Origin: Caldithrix sp964532875
GTDB taxonomy: Bacteria; Calditrichota; Calditrichia; Calditrichales; Calditrichaceae
Length of the DNA: 8,355 nt
Direction of reading: 5' to 3'
Assembly (NCBI GenBank): GCA_964532875.1
Contig: CAZHIZ010000156.1
Coordinates: 1-8,355, forward strand
This document shows, one piece after another, positions 7,101 through 8,355 of this stretch. Position 1 is the first letter of the stretch, and every line of letters starts with the position of its first letter. Position numbers and translations under genes: made by a program. The notes under the pieces are model-generated. The model ran no database searches and was not told the DNA's origin. It was given only the letters and a program-made list of their open reading frames with translations.

Positions 7101-8187
7101 GTAAAGAAGGCTCGATGAGGTGCAAATTGATTTTTCTAAATAAAAGATTGCCGATTATGCGCTTCTGTCGGTTCCAATAGCCGTGCGTTTTTAGTACACC
7201 GGCATTGGAGAAAATCTGGCAGCGGTCCAAAAAAACTTCACCGCGATTGTAGCGTACGGAGAAAGAGAAACGCTGTATGTTACGTTGATCCCACCGCGCT
7301 TGCAGCTTACCTTGCAACCCAAAGCGCACAGGAATGCCGCTCAGGGAAAGTTCACCCTGTACGAATCCTTTTCGAGGCAAGGGAATTTCGGTTTGGGCTA
7401 AAATTTCCCGTAAATCAACATGAAATTGGGTTAAATTCAAATTAAAACCCGAGACGGGGTTTAATAAGGCGTTGAACAAAATATTCGAGTGGGCGGTGCG
7501 AAGTTCACCCTGATTGAGATTGATTCCGGTAGAATCGCCTTTAAGCACAAAAGACAAGTTATTTAAACGTATGTTTCCCTCTTTCCACTGCCCGGATAAC
7601 GCCGTGAGCATCATAAAAACGGCATCGGGCCGCAGACGCAGGCGCGCCAGATCCAGACGAATGTTTTGCAAAGTAAGCGGTTCGTTTTTAATGTGAATCG
7701 AAGAGGCCGTTACCTGAAGATTTTTAACATCGAAGAAAGGCAAATTGCCTAATAGTTGAGCCGGCAAATAGTGTTTTTGCCATTTGGCTAACAACGAATC
7801 CAGAGAAAACGGCCTTTGGGCCGGGGACGAGCTTGTGTCGGGCGGCAATTCGATTTGCAAGCGATCGATGACGGCACGCGAAATTTCCACTTTATTTTCT
7901 AAAAGCGGGAAAAGCCGGTAATCCAATTGTAAATAATTGACGGAAATCCGAAGTCCCCCAACGGTTTTGATTTTCAGTTTTTTGATTTTAATGGTGTGAA
8001 TTAGATTTCCGGAAAGTTCGGCATACTCGATTTGCGCCTTTCCTTTAAGAGCATGATCGAGATAGGCTTTGGCGCTATCGGTTACAAATTGCGTCTGCCA
8101 TTGCAAAACGGCAAGAGTCGCAAAGAGCAAGAGCAAAACGACGATTGTCCAAAATAAGATGGTGCGCAAATGACGCCAAAGTTGCAT
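4180..8187 (-). CDS. tamB: TamB-like translocation and assembly module protein (AsmA-like/DUF490)
   Basis: This 1335-aa protein is the inner-membrane-anchored half of the Tam module. It is close in length to E. coli TamB (about 1260). Residues 8-29 are a single uncleaved membrane anchor after a short basic start. The rest should lie in the periplasm as a long, hydrophobically lined beta-groove, built of weakly conserved strands with very few Cys (only C323 seen). A module of the form G-x-h-x-h-x-G...P-x-h...G-x-h recurs near residues 276, 472, 665, 775, 887 and 1092. The conserved C-terminal TamB domain (DUF490) spans about 1000-1335, including the segment 1107-1150 (IQGHLQAVSGKYASWNQNF onward) and a barrel-like end finishing in WEYSF. 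The known family role is to bridge to TamA for outer-membrane protein assembly; TamB-class proteins are also implicated in phospholipid transport to the outer membrane. The ATG at 8187 has only a weak AAAGAA upstream. It ends in TGA followed at once by TAA, 15 bases before tamA, which indicates co-transcription. Confidence 0.95.
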   Translation of the reverse strand: MQLWRHLRTILFWTIVVLLLLFATLAVLQWQTQFVTDSAKAYLDHALKGKAQIEYAELSGNLIHTIKIKKLKIKTVGGLRISVNYLQLDYRLFPLLENKVEISRAVIDRLQIELPPDTSSSPAQRPFSLDSLLAKWQKHYLPAQLLGNLPFFDVKNLQVTASSIHIKNEPLTLQNIRLDLARLRLRPDAVFMMLTALSGQWKEGNIRLNNLSFVLKGDSTGINLNQGELRTAHSNILFNALLNPVSGFNLNLTQFHVDLREILAQTEIPLPRKGFVQGELSLSGIPVRFGLQGKLQARWDQRNIQRFSFSVRYNRGEVFLDRCQIFSNAGVLKTHGYWNRQKRIIGNLLFRKINLHLIEPSLPETRLNGNLTLNAANLYLNRLNGFGRLLFFRSTIDTMRIDSAVFKLKATRGNLQFLRPSFIQIDDSARFFLTGTMDARQYIDFSLLTFDNHLNHLLRDLGGSEFHGRFDGRIRLYGPLKNPNFSGNLFLPSLSYEDVKLDSLKFNVFIEGLSRQRAGSGFFKIASGQIATFPIDRVSFRLRSARNVVQISDLQFLSKKNYFRSSLTVHWSPHSARVDLFPFEIQYEKYWIKAKDTLTVTINADEAVLEAWEFEGPGNSGMAVNGFYDFNQGDLQTFVAIRNVQIAPFEQIANTNLNLTGRLNGYAEILTPITDPNFEVNLRLDSLKINRVALGQFTSKWRYAQRELSIDSLELRRGKSIVRGHGTFNMQLKSGNFNFIKNTRANFTLQWRQLNLRQYAKLFKGLHRLQGISEGELSVKGLADAPVMKANLRLDRFAVDRFTGDSLRLKAGYEKGRIRLQHVSVILDSSHFSATGWQQYRFSLTGTQDNILNEPFELHVYSKDKQLLFLGNLNDVVESVQGPYLLDVTLGGTPAKPALKQGEIRLNDGQLLLSMIRDPLSHVQLEAEIKNSILKIKHFSAQSLEEKDFWQKAWAFLTSLLPWTKKNAQEGMLQASGTVGLSDLSKPDIDLQVKLKQFYADYFIQNISAVISSDNLTIQGQDTILVQGDLYIPKGVFEVDLNRIARNAYLSEGASVPGPPYIALNLRLQIPGNFVVTSSPLDLTNNFRISFTGDLQVTMQPPSTSPQIQGHLQAVSGKYASWNQNFVVESATIDFKNNPTINPDINFKAFKIIGNRTFELSLTGELNNLHQEIHVLENGQEINMSYLDKIALLTLGADISTLQTNADSTLRNVGENIATTSILTAIERGTERFTGLDKVEISSSKSLVDLNRLRLNNGLSDASIAFGKYLTSDLYVEYRTHFGSGIPAPRLSWDAGNRIGLQYRINRYWSLDSYYEKTERGNTRIKFGLNWEYSF

Positions 8188-8222
8188 ACTGGTTCTTTCA
8201 TTATTAGTGATTCGTCTCGACC

Positions 8223-8251
8223 AATTTATTGAATTATTTTTAAAATCGGAA
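8223..8251 (-). promoter_or_regulatory. Weak promoter candidate for the tamB-tamA operon
   Basis: On the - strand, TTCCGA (8251-8246, 3 of 6 of the -35 consensus) and TAAATT (8228-8223, 4 of 6 of the -10 consensus) are 17 bases apart in an AT-rich tract. The implied start near 8216 gives a leader of roughly 29 bases. The -35 box overlaps the small palindrome CGGAA-G-TTCCG (8247-8257), which could be an operator half-site pair. Both are short enough to occur by chance. The location directly upstream of tamB is the main support. Confidence 0.22.
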
Positions 8252-8355
8252 GTTCCGCCGAATGATTGAGGATTTTAGATGTAAAATTTTTTCTTTTCGG
8301 GGTAGAAAGCAGGGAAAAGGTAACCGCTGAATGAAACGGGAAACTGCTCCGTAAG

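Noticed and set aside
8298..8355. Cobalamin-riboswitch-like segment (GCAGGGAA ... ACTGC on the + strand)
   Set aside because: The conserved CCCGC core and the GGTG box are absent and the upstream stems are not there. Resemblance to T-box or GEMM cores fails in the same way.
1..8355. CRISPR array, insertion sequence, prophage or integron
   Set aside because: No direct-repeat array, transposase or integrase gene, or target-site duplication is seen. Nearly all the sequence is accounted for by three housekeeping-style genes and a tRNA. The tRNA 3' end shows no adjacent integrase.

Overview
The window looks like ordinary chromosome from a Gram-negative-type (diderm) bacterium of the FCB group. 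Calditrichota (Caldithrix-like) or Ignavibacteria-like bacteria fit best. Three things point there. A secreted protein ends in a type IX secretion (T9SS) sorting domain with the YPNPFN motif common in those lineages. A TamA/TamB pair shows that there is an outer membrane. The base composition is moderate, neither AT- nor GC-rich. This placement is inference from protein style, not from a marker gene.

Layout from left to right. A tRNA-Val(CAC) gene with encoded CCA lies at 60-136 on the + strand, with a possible promoter in front and a clear intrinsic terminator behind (145-173). A 184-base non-coding stretch follows. It holds a short GC-rich palindrome with a T-run and a perfect 11-bp inverted repeat that overlaps a weak promoter-like pair. 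At 358-2160 (+) is a 600-aa secreted protein with a signal peptide, a large family-typical but uncharacterised body, and a C-terminal T9SS type A sorting domain. It converges, with a 42-base gap, on a two-gene operon on the - strand that fills the rest: tamB (4180-8187, 1335 aa) first, then tamA (2203-4164, 653 aa), 15 bases apart. The last 168 bases hold the presumed tamB leader and a small unassigned stretch.

How they work together. TamB is an inner-membrane-anchored, periplasm-spanning protein of the AsmA-like/TamB superfamily. TamA is its Omp85-family outer-membrane partner, with three POTRA domains and a beta-barrel. Together they form the translocation and assembly module, linked to outer-membrane protein insertion and, for the TamB/AsmA-like family, to phospholipid movement to the outer membrane. 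The secreted protein shares the cell-envelope theme but is in a separate, convergent unit. Nothing ties it functionally to the tam pair, and no T9SS machinery gene is present.

I see no mobile element, CRISPR array, phage gene or clear novel multi-gene system. The points most worth checking are the tamB-before-tamA order with a probable TTG start for tamA, the inverted repeat in front of the secreted-protein gene, the repeated module inside TamB, and the family to which the secreted protein belongs.
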